Shown here in pieces: positions 1-10,906 of a stretch of DNA of 64,000 nucleotides. The position numbers and the translations under genes were made by a program. The notes beneath the pieces are model-generated. The model did no database searches. It was not told where the DNA came from and saw only the letters and a program-made list of their open reading frames with translations. Each line of letters starts with the position of its first letter. Within the stretch, counting starts at the first letter, position 1. The stretch comes from Rhabdophis nuchalis (lineage: Eukaryota > Chordata > Lepidosauria > Squamata > Natricidae): positions 249,385,419-249,449,418 of the forward strand of contig CM077643.1 in assembly GCA_039707465.1 (NCBI GenBank). The letters are read 5' to 3'.

Positions 1-139
1 ATATGTAAGTCTAAATATTATTCCTATTTACCAATATTCTATGTGTCTGACAGCAGGAAAATCACATGTTGGTATGGAATGGAAAGCTGCTTGCACTGTA
101 ATATGACAAACTTGAGAGAGAAGATTATATTAAGTGTCC

Positions 140-841
140 TAAACATATATAGGTGATGAAATCGTCAAAGACTCGATGATAGCCTGGGGGAGAAATTTCG
201 GGCATTCACTGGATCTTGAAAAGTGGCAGGAAATATGGAATAAAACAGTAAAATTAACGATGGCAGTGTCTTTTAAAGAAAATATGTTTAAGATGCTCTA
301 CAGATGGTATATACCACCAGCAAGAATTGCGAAGATATTTCCTGGAATGCCTGAAGAATGTTGGAAATGCGAGTCAGCCAGGGACACATTCTACTATCAA
401 TGGTGGACATGTCCACAAGCCCAAAGATATTGGAGTAGAATAAAAGATTGGCTTACGGAGATTACAGGAACCACCTTTCAATTAAAACCAGAGACGTATT
501 TATTGTGGATAAGCCCCGGAGGCATAAGGAAGATAGACTGGTATCTTTTCACACACATTACCACTGCAGCCAGAATAGTATACGCACAGTTTTGGAAAGG
601 GAAAGAACTACCATCAGACAAACTAATTATAAACAAAATCTTCTGGTGTGCTGAATGTGATAGACTAACATATATTCTTAAAGACAGACAGAAAACAATA
701 TTTTATCAAAGTTGGGAAAAATGGAATGAATGGATAGAGGTAAAAAGATTACGGGATAAGCAATAGGGAAAAATATACAATGTAGATATGTAAATAGTAA
801 ATAAAATAAAAAATATGGAGCAGTAACAATTATAAAGAATT
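140..841 (+). mobile_element. L1 LINE 3' end, 5'-truncated, first part
   Basis: The segment holds the C-terminal end of an L1 ORF2 followed by the first part of its 3' UTR. The left boundary is approximate, because no L1 similarity is visible before about base 140. The 3' UTR breaks off at 841 and resumes at about 2181, after an inserted piece of another L1. The identification rests on the ORF2 protein; the exact subfamily cannot be named from sequence alone. Confidence 0.75.
176..766 (+). pseudogene. L1 ORF2p C-terminal fragment (196 codons)
   Basis: This open frame matches the C-terminal region of vertebrate L1 ORF2 proteins, downstream of the reverse transcriptase domain. It has the usual FKMLYRWYIPPARIAKIFP stretch, followed by a Cys-rich patch (CWKCESARDTFYYQWWTCP, about residues 63-81) in which C-X2-C, then H/Y and C, resemble the L1 C-terminal zinc knuckle. 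After this comes the TAARIVYAQFWK helix, typical of L1 carboxy ends. Endonuclease and RT domains are absent, so the fragment cannot function alone. It is uninterrupted over 196 codons, which suggests modest age. The first Met is not a real start; the element is 5'-truncated. Confidence 0.8.
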
Positions 842-859
842 AATAAATGTAAGATATAG
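842..859 (+). repeat. 18-bp direct repeat, left copy (target-site duplication)
   Basis: AATAAATGTAAGATATAG occurs here and again at 2181-2198, immediately outside the inserted L1 5' fragment. The sequence on either side reads as one continuous L1 3' UTR when the insert is removed. Confidence 0.75.
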
Positions 860-2180
860 GACTTCCTTCCGGTTGGCCGGAGGTGACGGTCGAGTCTTTG
901 TGCTCGTCCGCCGCTTGGTTGCCTATGCGGCCCCCTCGGGGGCAGGGAGCTCTTTTAAAGAGCCCCGCTGTACGGGCGGCTTGCGGGGAATGCCCCCATC
1001 CTGACAGCGGTCGGGGGGGAGGCCCCTGCTTCGACCTAGGCGCAGAGGAACGAGTCGTGGGGGAGGTCGTCCCCTTTGCCGATGGAGAGCCGGAACAGCT
1101 TTTTGATTTAAAGAAGAACCGAAACGCCAGGGTCGAAGGCAACACCGAGGCTCCAGGCTGCAGAATGGATCGTGAGTGTTTTATTCTAATGCTCTCAACT
1201 TTAAATTTGAAAGAAGAAGGAGGGGGGAGTTTGTAAAAAAAAACCTCGGAAAGGAAAAAAAAAAGCGGTGTTTAGAAATGCTCCCCAGGCTTGGGGAAGT
1301 GGAGGAATCAACATCCGATTTTCTCAAACCATAAGTGAAAGTCTTTCCTTGACGATGTCTGGATACTTTGTATCGAAGTCTGGCAACAACTGAAATGATT
1401 TCTACTAACTCTCGGCGGCTTCCAGGAGGGCGGGGGAAGATGGCGTTCCTTTGTTCTCAGGAGACATACTTTTCTTGGAAAATTGCTGACACTCCCTTGT
1501 GTTCGGGACTGTTCTTCTCTTTTTATTAATGGATGAATATAATTGATTACTTGGATCTTTCCCTGATGTGCCTTCTTTGCTTTTTTTTTTATCTGATTGC
1601 CTTTAAGAACTTGTTTTCTCTCTGGATTATAAATGGAACTTTGAATTTGGACATTGGCTTTTGCTCACTCCTTGCCTCACGGACTGCCTCTCCAACAGAC
1701 GCCATATTAGTGACAAGGACTTAAAACTTTCATTATGGCTTCAAAAAAGCAGCTACATCAACCTAAGATTACTTCAATGTTACCCAAAGAAACAGAGGTG
1801 GACGCTAAGTTATCAGCAATAGAGGAAACTCTTCAAAACATTATGAAAGAAATTAAAGAAATCCGGAAGGACAATGTCAGTTCAAAATTAGAACTTTTGG
1901 AGACACAGAAAGCACTAATGGAAAATAAACAAAGAATCGATGGACTAGAGAGGGGGATGGCTGAGACAAGGGAAGAGCTAAAAAATTCTCATAATGAAAT
2001 AGTGGATTTGGCTGGTCATATGTCTAGGATGGATTTTGAAAGAATGTCTTATTTTTTGAGATTTCAGAACGTCCTTGAGTCAAGCACTGAGGACCTGAAA
2101 GATTTAATGTGTACGATATTAGCAGATTATACAAAAAAGAGTAAAGAAGATATTTGGGGGGACATTGACCTGATTTATAG
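860..2180 (+). mobile_element. L1 5' UTR plus start of ORF1, nested insertion lacking a 3' end
   Basis: The first ~870 bases are a GC-rich leader with no long reading frame of its own, of the kind expected for an L1 5' UTR/promoter. They are followed by the beginning of ORF1 at 1735. The insert ends inside ORF1 with no poly(A) and no ORF2. It is bracketed by an 18-bp direct repeat and sits inside the 3' UTR of another L1. It is therefore a 3'-truncated L1, the opposite of the usual 5' truncation. Confidence 0.7.
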
Positions 2181-2202
2181 AATAAATGTAAGATATAGAT
2201 AA
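1735..2202 (+). pseudogene. L1 ORF1p N-terminal half
   Basis: The frame starts with MASKKQLHQPKITSML, a typical L1 ORF1 beginning. It continues into a long heptad-rich coiled coil (about residues 22-95, rich in E, K, L and I), which in L1 drives trimerisation of the RNA-binding protein. The first part of the RRM follows (YFLRFQNVLESSTEDLKDLM, about residues 109-128). The protein stops at residue 155 (IYRINVRYR then stop), where the insert meets flanking L1 3' UTR. The rest of the RRM and the C-terminal domain are missing. The last nine residues lie partly in the duplicated 18-bp target sequence. Confidence 0.75.
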
Positions 2203-2376
2203 ACAGAAATAACTAGAATAACCGGAAATGTAGTAAGATGATATATGATGTTACTTGGTAACTGTAGGGGGTGAGTCACTCCCAGTTATATCTATGTAGT
2301 TTTGTCTTGTCAATGTCCTATATCTGGGGTTTTTTTTCTGTTACTAGTTTATAGTAAAAAAATTTTTTAAAATAAA
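2181..2376 (+). mobile_element. L1 LINE 3' UTR, second part
   Basis: This is the continuation of the L1 whose ORF2 ends at 766. It starts with the right copy of the 18-bp duplication (2181-2198) and runs to an A/T-rich 3' end near 2376. No reading frame is expected. Confidence 0.6.
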
Positions 2377-2716
2377 CATATATTTCTGTCCAGTTAAAAT
2401 AAATCTGCAAAAATATATAGAAACAGATTTTGAAGATGAGTCTTAGTGTACGGTTCTTCCTACCTACTTACATACATTCACACCCTAAACTCCCTTGTTG
2501 AGTTAGGAAAGTTATGCTGGTCAGAAATAGAAAGCAAATTTTTTTAAAAATATGAGATAAAAGAAAACATAGTTACACCTATTCTACAAATCATTCATGT
2601 CTCTCCATACTTTACAAGCTACCTTTGCTTCCATATGCAAACTCTCCTCCTTTAGTGACTATAATTAGCTTCATAAATCTGAAGCAATTTTGTCACTAAT
2701 CAAACCATGTGACTTA

Positions 2717-2814
2717 GGAGAGAAGGAAGGAGGGAGGGAGGGAGGGAGGGAAGGAAAGGAAGGAAGGAAGGAAGGAAGGAAGGAAGGAAAGGAAGGAAGG
2801 AAGGAAGGAAGGAA
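2717..2814 (+). repeat. (GGGA)n/(GGAA)n purine microsatellite
   Basis: An uninterrupted purine tract of GGGA units changes to GGAA units with a few AAAGG phase shifts. The open frame through it (Gly/Arg/Lys repeats) is an artefact. Confidence 0.95.
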
Positions 2815-4055
2815 GATGCTGCAAAAATTATTTTTGCTACTGCCTCATTTTTATAAAGTTAGTTTCACTCCGATGCACTTTATTGTCAGGTACAGAAATT
2901 TTGTCATAAGGGTGTGTACTGGTCGGAAAATGATTTTTTAAATATATGTTATTAACATCATATTTATGAAAAGTCGCTAAATGAGGTAGCTGTTAAAGAC
3001 GGAGTGGCTGTTCCAATTGATATGTTGTGCTTTTGCCTCTGAATTTCTTATATTTTTCCTTTTGAGGCTGTCATTAATTCCAACAACGACTCTTGCAGTG
3101 TTCTCTTTCCCCTAAATCCATTCACCCTTTTAACATACATTCATCTCATCATTCATTCCTACTGTCTATGTGACCGAACTACCTCCACATATTTCTTTGG
3201 TGCTGATCAGTCACTTTCATATTTAATCTATATTCATCCAATGTTCATTCATACTTGACCCATCTCTTCTTGTTTTACCAACTTCATCATAAATTTCTTA
3301 AATAATTCATTCCCATGGCATTTAACTTACTTTCACGTTTCTTCTGATATATCCGTGTAACTAAGTGCATAGAAGCATCTTTTCTGCATAGCCATTGTCA
3401 GTACTTTTTCTACTTTCACTTCAAACATTTTTTTCTGAAATTCTAATTTTCCATGTGTATAACTGCAGAAAAGCAAACATATATTTGCAGCTGTTCAAGA
3501 ATAATATTTATCAAGTTTTACAAAACGCAGCAATTCATCATTAATACATTCATCTTCTATCTATATTAACATATATGTCAAATTTTATTTTTAAAAAAAA
3601 GGCGATATAATGCCTAGATGCGTATTAGAAACACACAGTGCATAATAACTGGCAAAGCAGTCTTGGTAAGATTATGGAATTAATTTTATAGTTAACATTT
3701 TTATGGTTAATAATAGGACAACACCAGAACAATAAAATAATGAAACAGAGAAGAGGAAATAATTATATTTTTATTTATCAAGTCACACTTCTACTTTTGG
3801 AAATAATTAATGCACCATTTGGAAGAAATAATTTTATTATTTTAAATTGAGATATAACATTTTGTGTGTGTGTGTGTCTGTGTATTAGAAAGTATTTTGA
3901 CCTTGGCAGTAAATTTCCCTGATCAACATTTAATCCAGTGTTTTCAGTCACTTCTATATGAAGTGACTGAATCCAGTAATCCAGTCACTTCTATATGACT
4001 TTTGTGTAATATGACATTGCAGCTTTGAAAATTATTTTATCAGTACAATAGATGA
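2815..4055. other. AT-rich stretch without recognisable gene
   Basis: I see no coding region or clear transposon. A short (TG)n tract lies at about 3862-3882. A 17-bp direct repeat (CAGTCACTTCTATATGA) occurs at 3945 and 3982. Confidence 0.5.
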
Positions 4056-4215
4056 GGAAGGTGTTCCAGCTCCCCTCATGGGTAAATCTGCTTGTTGTTA
4101 GAGCGACGTGGAGCGTCTGTTTGAGTGGGTGAACCATGTGACTGCAGAAAGAACGGTACTCCAGCTCCCCTCATGGGTAAATTTGCTTCTTTTTAAGGGG
4201 AAGTGGAGTGCCTGT
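4056..4215 (+). repeat. Two tandem copies of a ~75-90 bp dispersed repeat
   Basis: The block containing CCAGCTCCCCTCATGGGTAA followed by a GAAGTGGAGTG-like motif occurs at about 4063 and again at about 4152. Related copies lie at 4861-4935 (same strand) and at 6834-6939 (opposite strand, inside the RTE-like LINE). I do not recognise the family. Confidence 0.7.
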
Positions 4216-4860
4216 GTCAGCCCTCGTGGTGACATTCGTGGGGTAGCTGTTGGCAGCTATTCCATGGCACCACTATCTCCCGGCCTCAGCTAGGGTTTCC
4301 ATGTCACCATCACTGCGACCGACAGCGGCATACCTGCCCAGTCAACACCAATGCCACACCTGCTCGGCCATGCTTACATGCTGCCAAGATCGCCGCTGCC
4401 ACTTACACCACTGGGGCTGCTGCTGAAGCCCCTCCCCTCTCTCTGATGTCGGCAGAGTCTTTAGCTGCATGTAGGCATGCCTCTCTGAAGTAACTCTTCT
4501 ACTCAAGTGCAACTGCCTACTCTGAAGTAACTCTTCTGCTCAGATGCAGCTGATAAGGAAGGAGAAAATGATGACAGTGAGTGGGAGTGTGGCTGAGGGT
4601 AACTGAGGGTTATGGAGATTGGTGCTGGTGACCAGGGGTGTCATTTGGGTAGATTTGTGGGTGGAACTGGGTGGGGTAATGATATCTATATGGTGATGGT
4701 GTTAACTTTGTTAGAACTGACTTAGATATGCTTACCTTTGTATCATAGTCATTTAGTGGTGGTTATCCCGTACTTTCTTAGATAGAGATAAAGTTCTTCA
4801 CCAAACAAACTGACTCTCACTTTATTTTCAACCTGAAAGCAAAAACGTGACAATTCATTT
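4216..4860. other. Unclassified stretch upstream of the RTE-like LINE
   Basis: A GC-richer block (4200-4560) contains an imperfect internal duplication, CTCTGAAGTAACTCTTCT at about 4481 and 4524. It may be non-coding leader of the following LINE or an unrelated repeat. No gene is visible. Confidence 0.3.
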
Positions 4861-4935
4861 TTAGGGTGAGGTGGAGTGTCTGTTTGAGTGGGGAACCATG
4901 TGACTGCAGGGAGAAAGGTGCAGCTGGATGCAGCT
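4861..4935 (+). repeat. Dispersed ~75-bp repeat, further copy
   Basis: It shares GTGGAGTGTCTGTTTGAGTG and ACCATGTGACTGCAG with the copies near 4100 and, on the other strand, near 6870. It starts mid-unit compared with the tandem pair. Confidence 0.65.
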
Positions 4936-5263
4936 GGAACCAATCGTATTGACTCTGCTGTTCCATTGGACTATTTCAGCAATGTGGAGGGGGGAATCTG
5001 CTGCTTGGAGAACAGTCTATCCACCATTTTTATCTACCCAGACCTCATGCTCTGGAGAGGGCACTCCAGCTTTGCATACAACATAGAAACAACACGGAAA
5101 GTGGCAGTTACTGGTTGATTGGCATAGAGCGTGATGCCAGGGCCCACTTTCGATGGTGGGAGAGGTCATTGTACCTCATTGGGCAGCTACCACCTGCCTT
5201 AAGCTTGGCAGCCCCAGCCAGTAAGGTGCTGCCCTGCCATGGTTTGCTAACCTCACAGGGTAC

Positions 5264-6207
5264 ATGAGGTTTATGATCAAAGCTGACAAGCAGATCGATA
5301 ACTCTGAACCATGGTACAATCATAAGAAAAATTTAGCCCTAAAGTTGGGCACTTGGAATTTTCAGACAATGACCCCCGGCCTTTCCCATGATTTGCAAGA
5401 AATAGATGACGTGCGTGAAACAGCTGTCATTGACATGGAGCTGAGCAGACTGTAGATGGACATCGTTGCCCTTCAAGAGACAAGGCTGTCATGCTCAGGA
5501 TCTGTTAAGGAGAGACACTTCTTGTTCTTCTGCAGGTAAAACCATCAAATGAGACTAGGGAATATGGGGTTGGCTTTGCGATCAAAAACACCCTACTAGG
5601 ATTCCTTACTCCACCTGCTGCAGGAAGTGAAAGAATTCTGTCCTTGCATCTCCACTCAGCAGGGCTGGTTACTCTTATTAGTGCATATCCACTGACATCA
5701 TCATCTTCGGTAGAATCCAAAGACAAATTTTATGATGATCTGGCTGCTACTGTCAAGAAAATCCCTGAGAAAGAACCACTGTTTATCCTTGGCGATTTTA
5801 ATACCAGAGTTGGAGCTGATTATGGTTCTTGGCCTACTTGTCTAGGTCAGTTCAGCATCAGGAAGATGAACGAAAATGGCCAACGCCTGCAGGAGTTTGG
5901 CTGCTATTAGGGTTTTTGCGTTAGCAATACATTCTTTAAAACAAAGTCTCAACACAGAGCCTCTTGGAGACATCCAAGATCAAAGCATTGCCATCAATTT
6001 GACTTGATTCTTACCAGACGCTCCAACCTTTCCAGTATTGTAATCACATGCAGCTATCAGGGTGCTGTCTGTGATACAAACCACTGCTTGGTGTGCAGCA
6101 GAATAAAACTGCAAACAAAGAGATTGTATCACTCGAAGAAGGAAGGAAGACATGAATCAACAAGATCTGCAATCAGGGCAAATTGGAGGAATTTGCACAA
6201 GCACTGA
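5264..6207 (+). pseudogene. RTE-like pol: apurinic endonuclease domain, frameshifted
   Basis: The domain opens with KLGTWNFQTMTPG (near 5342). It has ALQETRL near 5470 in another frame (catalytic Glu), then VTLISAYPLT and ILGDFNTRVGAD (5785-5820) with the Asp and Asn of the active site. It ends near HQFDLILTRRSNLSS (6000-6030) and a CDTNHCLVCSR segment that corresponds to the DH pair. Stops at about 5456 and 5910 and at least two frame changes inactivate it. In the intact family this nuclease nicks the target DNA to prime reverse transcription. Confidence 0.75.
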
Positions 6208-6644
6208 AGGAAACTCTCCCAAGCCCGGTTGAAGCAAATGCATCTGAACGATGGGAATATTTCAAGAATGCTGTTTGTAACACCTCCTTGTCAGTATTTG
6301 GTAAAGAGGTCAGAAAGACAGCAGGTTGGTTTGAAGCCCATTTGGAGAAGGTGACACCAGCCATCAAAGAAACAAGGAGAGCTCTAATTGTATATAAAGC
6401 CTGTTCCAATGAGTGCAACCTACAGGTTCTGCGAACTGCTTGTAGCAAAGTCCAACAGACTGCCAGGGGATGTGCTAACAATTATAGGCTGCAGCTTTGC
6501 TCTCAGCTCCAGATAGAAGCTGACATAGGCAACATTAAAGGGATGTATGACGGCATCAAGCAGGTCTTAGGTCCAACACAGAAGAAATCTGTCCCTCTGA
6601 AGTCTGTTACAGGTGAGATTATCCAAGATGAGCACAACAGATAG
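6183..6644 (+). pseudogene. RTE-like pol: linker between endonuclease and RT
   Basis: This 153-codon frame begins EEFAQALKETLPSPVEANASERWEYFKNAV and runs through an Ala/Lys/Gln-rich helical region to GMYDGIKQVLGPTQKKSVPLKSVTGEI. That is the conserved linker preceding the reverse transcriptase in this LINE family. It lacks catalytic motifs. It is the best preserved part of the element. Confidence 0.7.
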
Positions 6645-6649
6645 CACAC

Positions 6650-8000
6650 TGGGTGCAGCACTACTCTGAGTTATATTCCAAAGAAAATGTGGTAACTGAA
6701 GAAGCATTAAATAACATTGAGTGCCTGCCTGTCTTGGAGGACTGAACCAACTTTAGAAGAACTAAATGTGGCCCTGGATTCCCTTGCCTCTGGCAAGGCA
6801 CCTGGGAAAAATAACATCCCTGCTGAAGTTTTATAAAGCACTCCTCCCTGCAATCACATGATTCACCCACTCAGACACTTCACTTCCCCCCAAAAGAAGC
6901 AGATTTACCCATGAGGAGAGCTGGAATACTTTCAGCTGCAAAGTGCTGCAAAGAGAACATGCTCACTGAACTGCATGAAATCTTCTGTCTTTGTTGGAGG
7001 GAAGGTGGAGTACCACAGGACATGAAGGATACAAATATCATCACACTGTATAAGAACAAAGGCGACAGGGGTGACTGTAACAACTACCATGGTATCTCTT
7101 TTCTTAGTGTTGTTGGGAAGCTGCTTGCCCGTGTCATACTGAAGAGGCTCCAGGTGCTTGCAGAGAGTGTCTATCCAGAATCACAGTGTGTATTCTGAGC
7201 CAACAGGTCCACTACTGACATGGTATTTTTCCATAGACAGTTGCAGGAGAAATGCAGGGAAGAAAGACAGCCACTTTTCGTAGCCTTCATAGATTTGACG
7301 AAGGCTTTTGACTTGGTTAGTAGGAATGGCCTTTATAAAATTCTCCCCAAGATTGGATGTCCACCTTAACTCCTCAACATCATCAGGTCCTTTCATGAGG
7401 AAATGGAGGGTGCTGTAGTTTTTGATGGCTTAACATCAATTCCTTTGACATTCAAAGTGGAGTGAAGCAGGGCTGTGCCCTCGCGCCAACTCTATTCGGG
7501 ATCTTTTTTACTGTCATGCTGAAATTTGCTTTTGGAACTGGGGCAGACGGTATTAATCTCTGGACCAGATCAGACGGAAAACTCTTTAATCTCTCAAGAT
7601 TGAGAGCAAAGTCTAAAGTCCAGTTGAAATGCTTACAGGATTTCCTCTTCACTGACAATGCTGCCATTACTGCTCACTCTGCCAAAGGCCTTCAACAATT
7701 TATGGACTGTTTTAGCAAGACCTGCCAAAACTTTGGACTAACAATCAGCCTGGGAAAAAAAAGTCATGGGTCAGGATGTGGATTTACCTCCCTGTGTTAA
7801 AATCTCTGCACAAGAACTGGAGGTCATCCACGACTTTCTGTACCTCGGCTCAACTATCTCTGACACTCTCTCTTTATATACCGAGCTGAATAAACATATT
7901 GGTAAAGCGGCCACCACATATTCTAGACTTACAAAGAGAGTATGGCTTAATAAGAAGCTGATGGAACATACAAAGATCCAGGTCTATAGAGCCTGAATCC
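6650..8000 (+). pseudogene. RTE-like pol: reverse transcriptase domain, inactivated
   Basis: Recognisable RT blocks in order: LASGKAPGKNNIPAEVL (6780-6833), CWREGGVPQDMKDTNIITLYKNKGDRGDCNNY (about 6990-7085), SRANRST-like segment after a stop at 7196, AFIDLTKAFDLV (7280-7317, motif A Asp present), SGVKQGCALAPTLFGIFF (about 7456-7510), and the motif C region reading FTDNAA (about 7645) where the family has FADDAA. The second catalytic Asp is therefore lost. The thumb region (LEVIHDFLYLGSTISD, ELNKHIGKAATTYSRL) follows to 7996. A 106-bp foreign repeat at 6834-6939 splits the domain. Confidence 0.75.
6834..6939 (-). repeat. Dispersed repeat inserted in the RT reading frame
   Basis: Removing these 106 bases restores the expected PAEVL-to-CCKEN continuity of the LINE protein, so the segment is an insertion. 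Its reverse complement matches the repeat at 4056-4215. Flanks resemble each other weakly (AAAGCACTCC / AAAGTGCTGC), a possible degenerate target duplication. Confidence 0.65.
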
Positions 8001-8208
8001 TGAGCACATTCTTGTACTATAATGAGTCTTGGACCCTTTATGCATGGCAGGAGGGAAGTTGAACACCTTTCATATGCGCTGTCTCCGATGCATTCTCAGC
8101 ATCACTTGCCATGACAAAGTTGCAAATAGCGCAGTCTTGGAACATGCTGGAATTTCTAGCATGTATACACTATTGAAATAGTGACGTCTACGCTGAATTG
8201 GGCATGTC

Positions 8209-8595
8209 ATGAGAATGGCTGATAATCAGATTCTGAAAGATATCCTGTATGAACTAGTGCAGGGAAAGCACCTCAGAGGGAGGCCACACCCACGATATAA
8301 CGATATTTGCAAGAGGGATCTAAAGGCCTTAGGAGTGGACATAAACAGCTGGGAAACCTTGACCTCTGATCATTCAGCTTGGAGGCTAAACCAGCATGGC
8401 TTTCTCCAATTCGAAGAGACACTCGTTCAGCAGGCTGAGGTAAAGAGGCAGTCCCGGAACCAGCAAAATCTGGGGTCTGGGCAGGGGACAGAATGTATCT
8501 ACCCTCAGTGTGGAAAGGATTGCCACTCTCAAATTGGCCTTTTTAGCCACACCAGATGCCGCTTTAGGACTTCCTTCCAGAGCAAGATACCATAG
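8209..8595 (+). pseudogene. RTE-like pol: C-terminal region with Cys/His motif
   Basis: The frame reads MRMADNQILKDILYELVQGK, then RGRPHPRYNDICKRDLKALG and WETLTSDHSAWR, the standard tail of this LINE family. It ends with CIYPQCGKDCHSQIGLFSHTR, a small Cys/His cluster (two Cys, then Cys and two His) likely used for nucleic-acid binding. The final residues to 8595 and the following SFETEECQ-like sequence mark the natural end of the element near 8625. Confidence 0.75.
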
Positions 8596-8625
8596 TCTTT
8601 TGAGACTGAAGAATGCCAATGAGAT

Positions 8626-10109
8626 GAGCAATTTATTTGCCTTCCCAAATAGTTTTATTTTTAAAATTAATTTTTATTCAGGGGTGTTTACCATCTCTTT
8701 GATGGAGAAACAAAGCGTTATCAGTTGTCTGCTGTACCAAAACAAAAAAAAATAATATAAAAGGGAAAAGCAAACCCTTCATAATTGATGCTTAAAGATG
8801 TTAAGGCCCTTGTCGTGTGACAACCTATTTTCTTTTCCATCCTTGCATTTAAAAATAAAATTGCAGATAAAAGTTGTTGTTGAAGAGCAAAAATGTTAAA
8901 CCTCTTGGAACCTAGGAGGAGAGTCCCAAAGAGTCCAGACTATGAACCTCAGAGGAGGTTTGAAGTACAATTTTCACTCTTTCATAGATTACCTGCAACC
9001 ATTTTAAAGTTGCTTTGTTGACAGGAGGGAGATAGGGAGAGGGAGGGAGGGAGGGAGGGAGGGAGAAGGAGATAGGGAGAGGGGGGGAGGGGAGGGAGAG
9101 ATATATAGAGAGAGAATACAAATTAACCTTCTCCCCACATCTTTTTCCCTCCTATATAAGATTTTAATTTGATAGTAGAACTCTGGGCTATTCATGTTCA
9201 GCACTTGTATTTTAGTCAGTTTTATAAATAATAAATGACGAAGAGGAAATGGAACTCTTCCCAGCCAGTAGATTTGAAAGGCCTCCAAGAGACTTCCTGG
9301 GGGACTTTGTGTCTTATACCAGAGGCAAACATTTCCCCAGCAGATAGGAAGGTGTTCCGTGCACATCTGTTTGGAAATTCGCAGGTGCTAATACGAAACA
9401 GACGTGTCTCTTTAAGGAGGAACATATTGTGCCTGCGACTCTCGAAGAAATATCGTTGCCTGCTATTTAATCATTTATCTTCTCGATAATTGCAGTTAAT
9501 CACCTTATGTCCTTGGAGTAAGATGGGTTATAAATCAGGAGGAATGAATGTTTCATGAGTTGGACGTTTGCTTATGATTTTATCAATTGTTGCCGATTGT
9601 AACACAAGTATCAGAATGAACTCCCGAGACCTGCAAATAAATGAAAAACATGCCGCCAATATGAATTATTTTTTTCACAGTTTAAGTGGAATTATATATT
9701 TTTAGTTTTACATGGAAGATTCACCTAGGAACTCATGTACAAATACACAGAGTTTTCTGAAATAGATGGTTCCATCAAGCTGCAAATAAAAGAGGCTAGA
9801 CTTTTTCTTACTGCTGTATTACTTTTATTTGAATAGAGATTATTCTGGCCTATTAGCAGAGTATTAAAGAAATGATGCACAAATCTAAAAAGCCAAAATG
9901 CGGTCTACTGTGTTAAGGTGCTCCTACCTGATTATGCTGGCTGCAGAGAATGCAAATCCTCTTAAGATACAATTTTGCACACGTTTCCCTCTGCTGAATA
10001 CTGGTACACTTATTTGCATTTGATTCCATTCTTGATGAATTAGAGACAGTCTTACTCTTGAGACTTTGGTTAGCTCATATGACAGAACAGTTATCAATCA
10101 CCCAGGTGG
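8626..10109. other. AT-rich stretch without recognisable gene
   Basis: Apart from a (GGGA)n tract at about 9027-9105, I see no transposon or gene. Short frames here have no family resemblance. Confidence 0.5.
9027..9105 (+). repeat. (GGGA)n purine microsatellite
   Basis: The tract is made of GGGA units with two GAGATAGGGAGA interruptions. Confidence 0.9.
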
Positions 10110-10178
10110 AACACAACTTTATTTATTTATTCATTTATTTATTTACTTATTTACTTACTTATTTATTTACTTATTACT
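10110..10178 (+). repeat. (TTTA)n/(TTAC)n tract, possible LINE 3' tail
   Basis: The sequence is a TTTA-type microsatellite like those at the 3' ends of minus-strand L2-like elements nearby. The following sequence is too diverged to confirm a LINE. Confidence 0.5.
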
Positions 10179-10763
10179 ACTGTTCCCCCCAATAATAATC
10201 CGAATGGATTACAAATTTAAGTAAAACACAGACATTTTAAAAAAAAAAGGAAAACAGCAAAAGAAAAAAGAAAACGAGTAAGACAAATACGATTAATTAA
10301 CAATAAGGCAGTTTACTAATGAACAGCCGAGAAAAGATAGAAAACATAAAATCGACTATTGCAATGCTGAGCAATCAATTAAATACGGCATATTGTGCTT
10401 TGGACAGCTTCTGTCCAGGGTGTCCATTGTTGTATCACATTCTGTTCCTCCTTCTTCCTGTTTTTAAAATCTCTTTAACTCTCACCAAAGATTGCATGCC
10501 TACTGATAATATTATTTTCTTTTTCTGTTTTTGCATGCTTCCTGATTTATATGGGATTGGATGGACACACTTATTTGCATTTTGGATTTTTCTATTGAAC
10601 ACCATGGTGGCATTTATTTCTTCCTATGGTAACATCTTCGAAACATCAAGGTGAAAATCATCCATCTCTATATATTAATATGTGTGACCCTCTTTTCCAG
10701 ACATTCTGTTCCATTCTTTTAGCCATCAGTTCTGAGTGTTCTATTTCAGCTGGCATCATATGA

Positions 10764-10850
10764 TCTATTTATTTATTTATTTATTTATTTATCAAATTTG
10801 TATATTGCCCTATCTCCCCGAGGGAACTCAGAGCGGTGCACAGAAATATA
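10764..10850 (-). mobile_element. L2-like LINE 3' terminal fragment
   Basis: A (TTTA)n tail is followed by a diverged copy of the conserved L2 terminal block, whose reverse complement gives a GCACCGCTCTGAG core and a GGGCAATATACAAATTTG end. Only the last ~85 bp are present. Confidence 0.7.
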
Positions 10851-10906
10851 ACCCAGGAAGTCTTTAAAAAGATGTTAGATAGCCATTTGTCTGAAATGGT
10901 ATAAGG
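10851..10906 (+). mobile_element. CR1 LINE 3' UTR, left part (copy 1)
   Basis: AAAAAGATGTTAGATAGCCA and TTTGTCTGAAATGGTATAAGG are the CR1 3' UTR found in all CR1 copies of this window. The sequence continues at 12748 after a hAT-type insertion. Confidence 0.8.

Larger units (their letters stand above)
5100..8625 (+). mobile_element. RTE-like LINE, nearly full coding length, heavily decayed
   Basis: Pieces of a single-ORF LINE follow one another in the right order: apurinic endonuclease (5340-6010), linker (6183-6645), reverse transcriptase (6700-8000) and a C-terminal Cys/His motif (8480-8570). Several frameshifts, stops and one inserted repeat (6834-6939) break the frame. The protein resembles RTE-superfamily elements often mislabelled craniofacial development protein 2-like in vertebrate annotations. 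Whether it is RTE-BovB, RTE-X or a sister group cannot be settled by eye. Confidence 0.75.

Noticed and set aside
840..1236. Overlapping GC-rich frames of 101 and 117 codons
   Set aside because: They lie in the L1 5' UTR and show no known motif.
3945..3998. 17-bp direct repeat CAGTCACTTCTATATGA
   Set aside because: Too short and isolated; likely a local slippage duplication.
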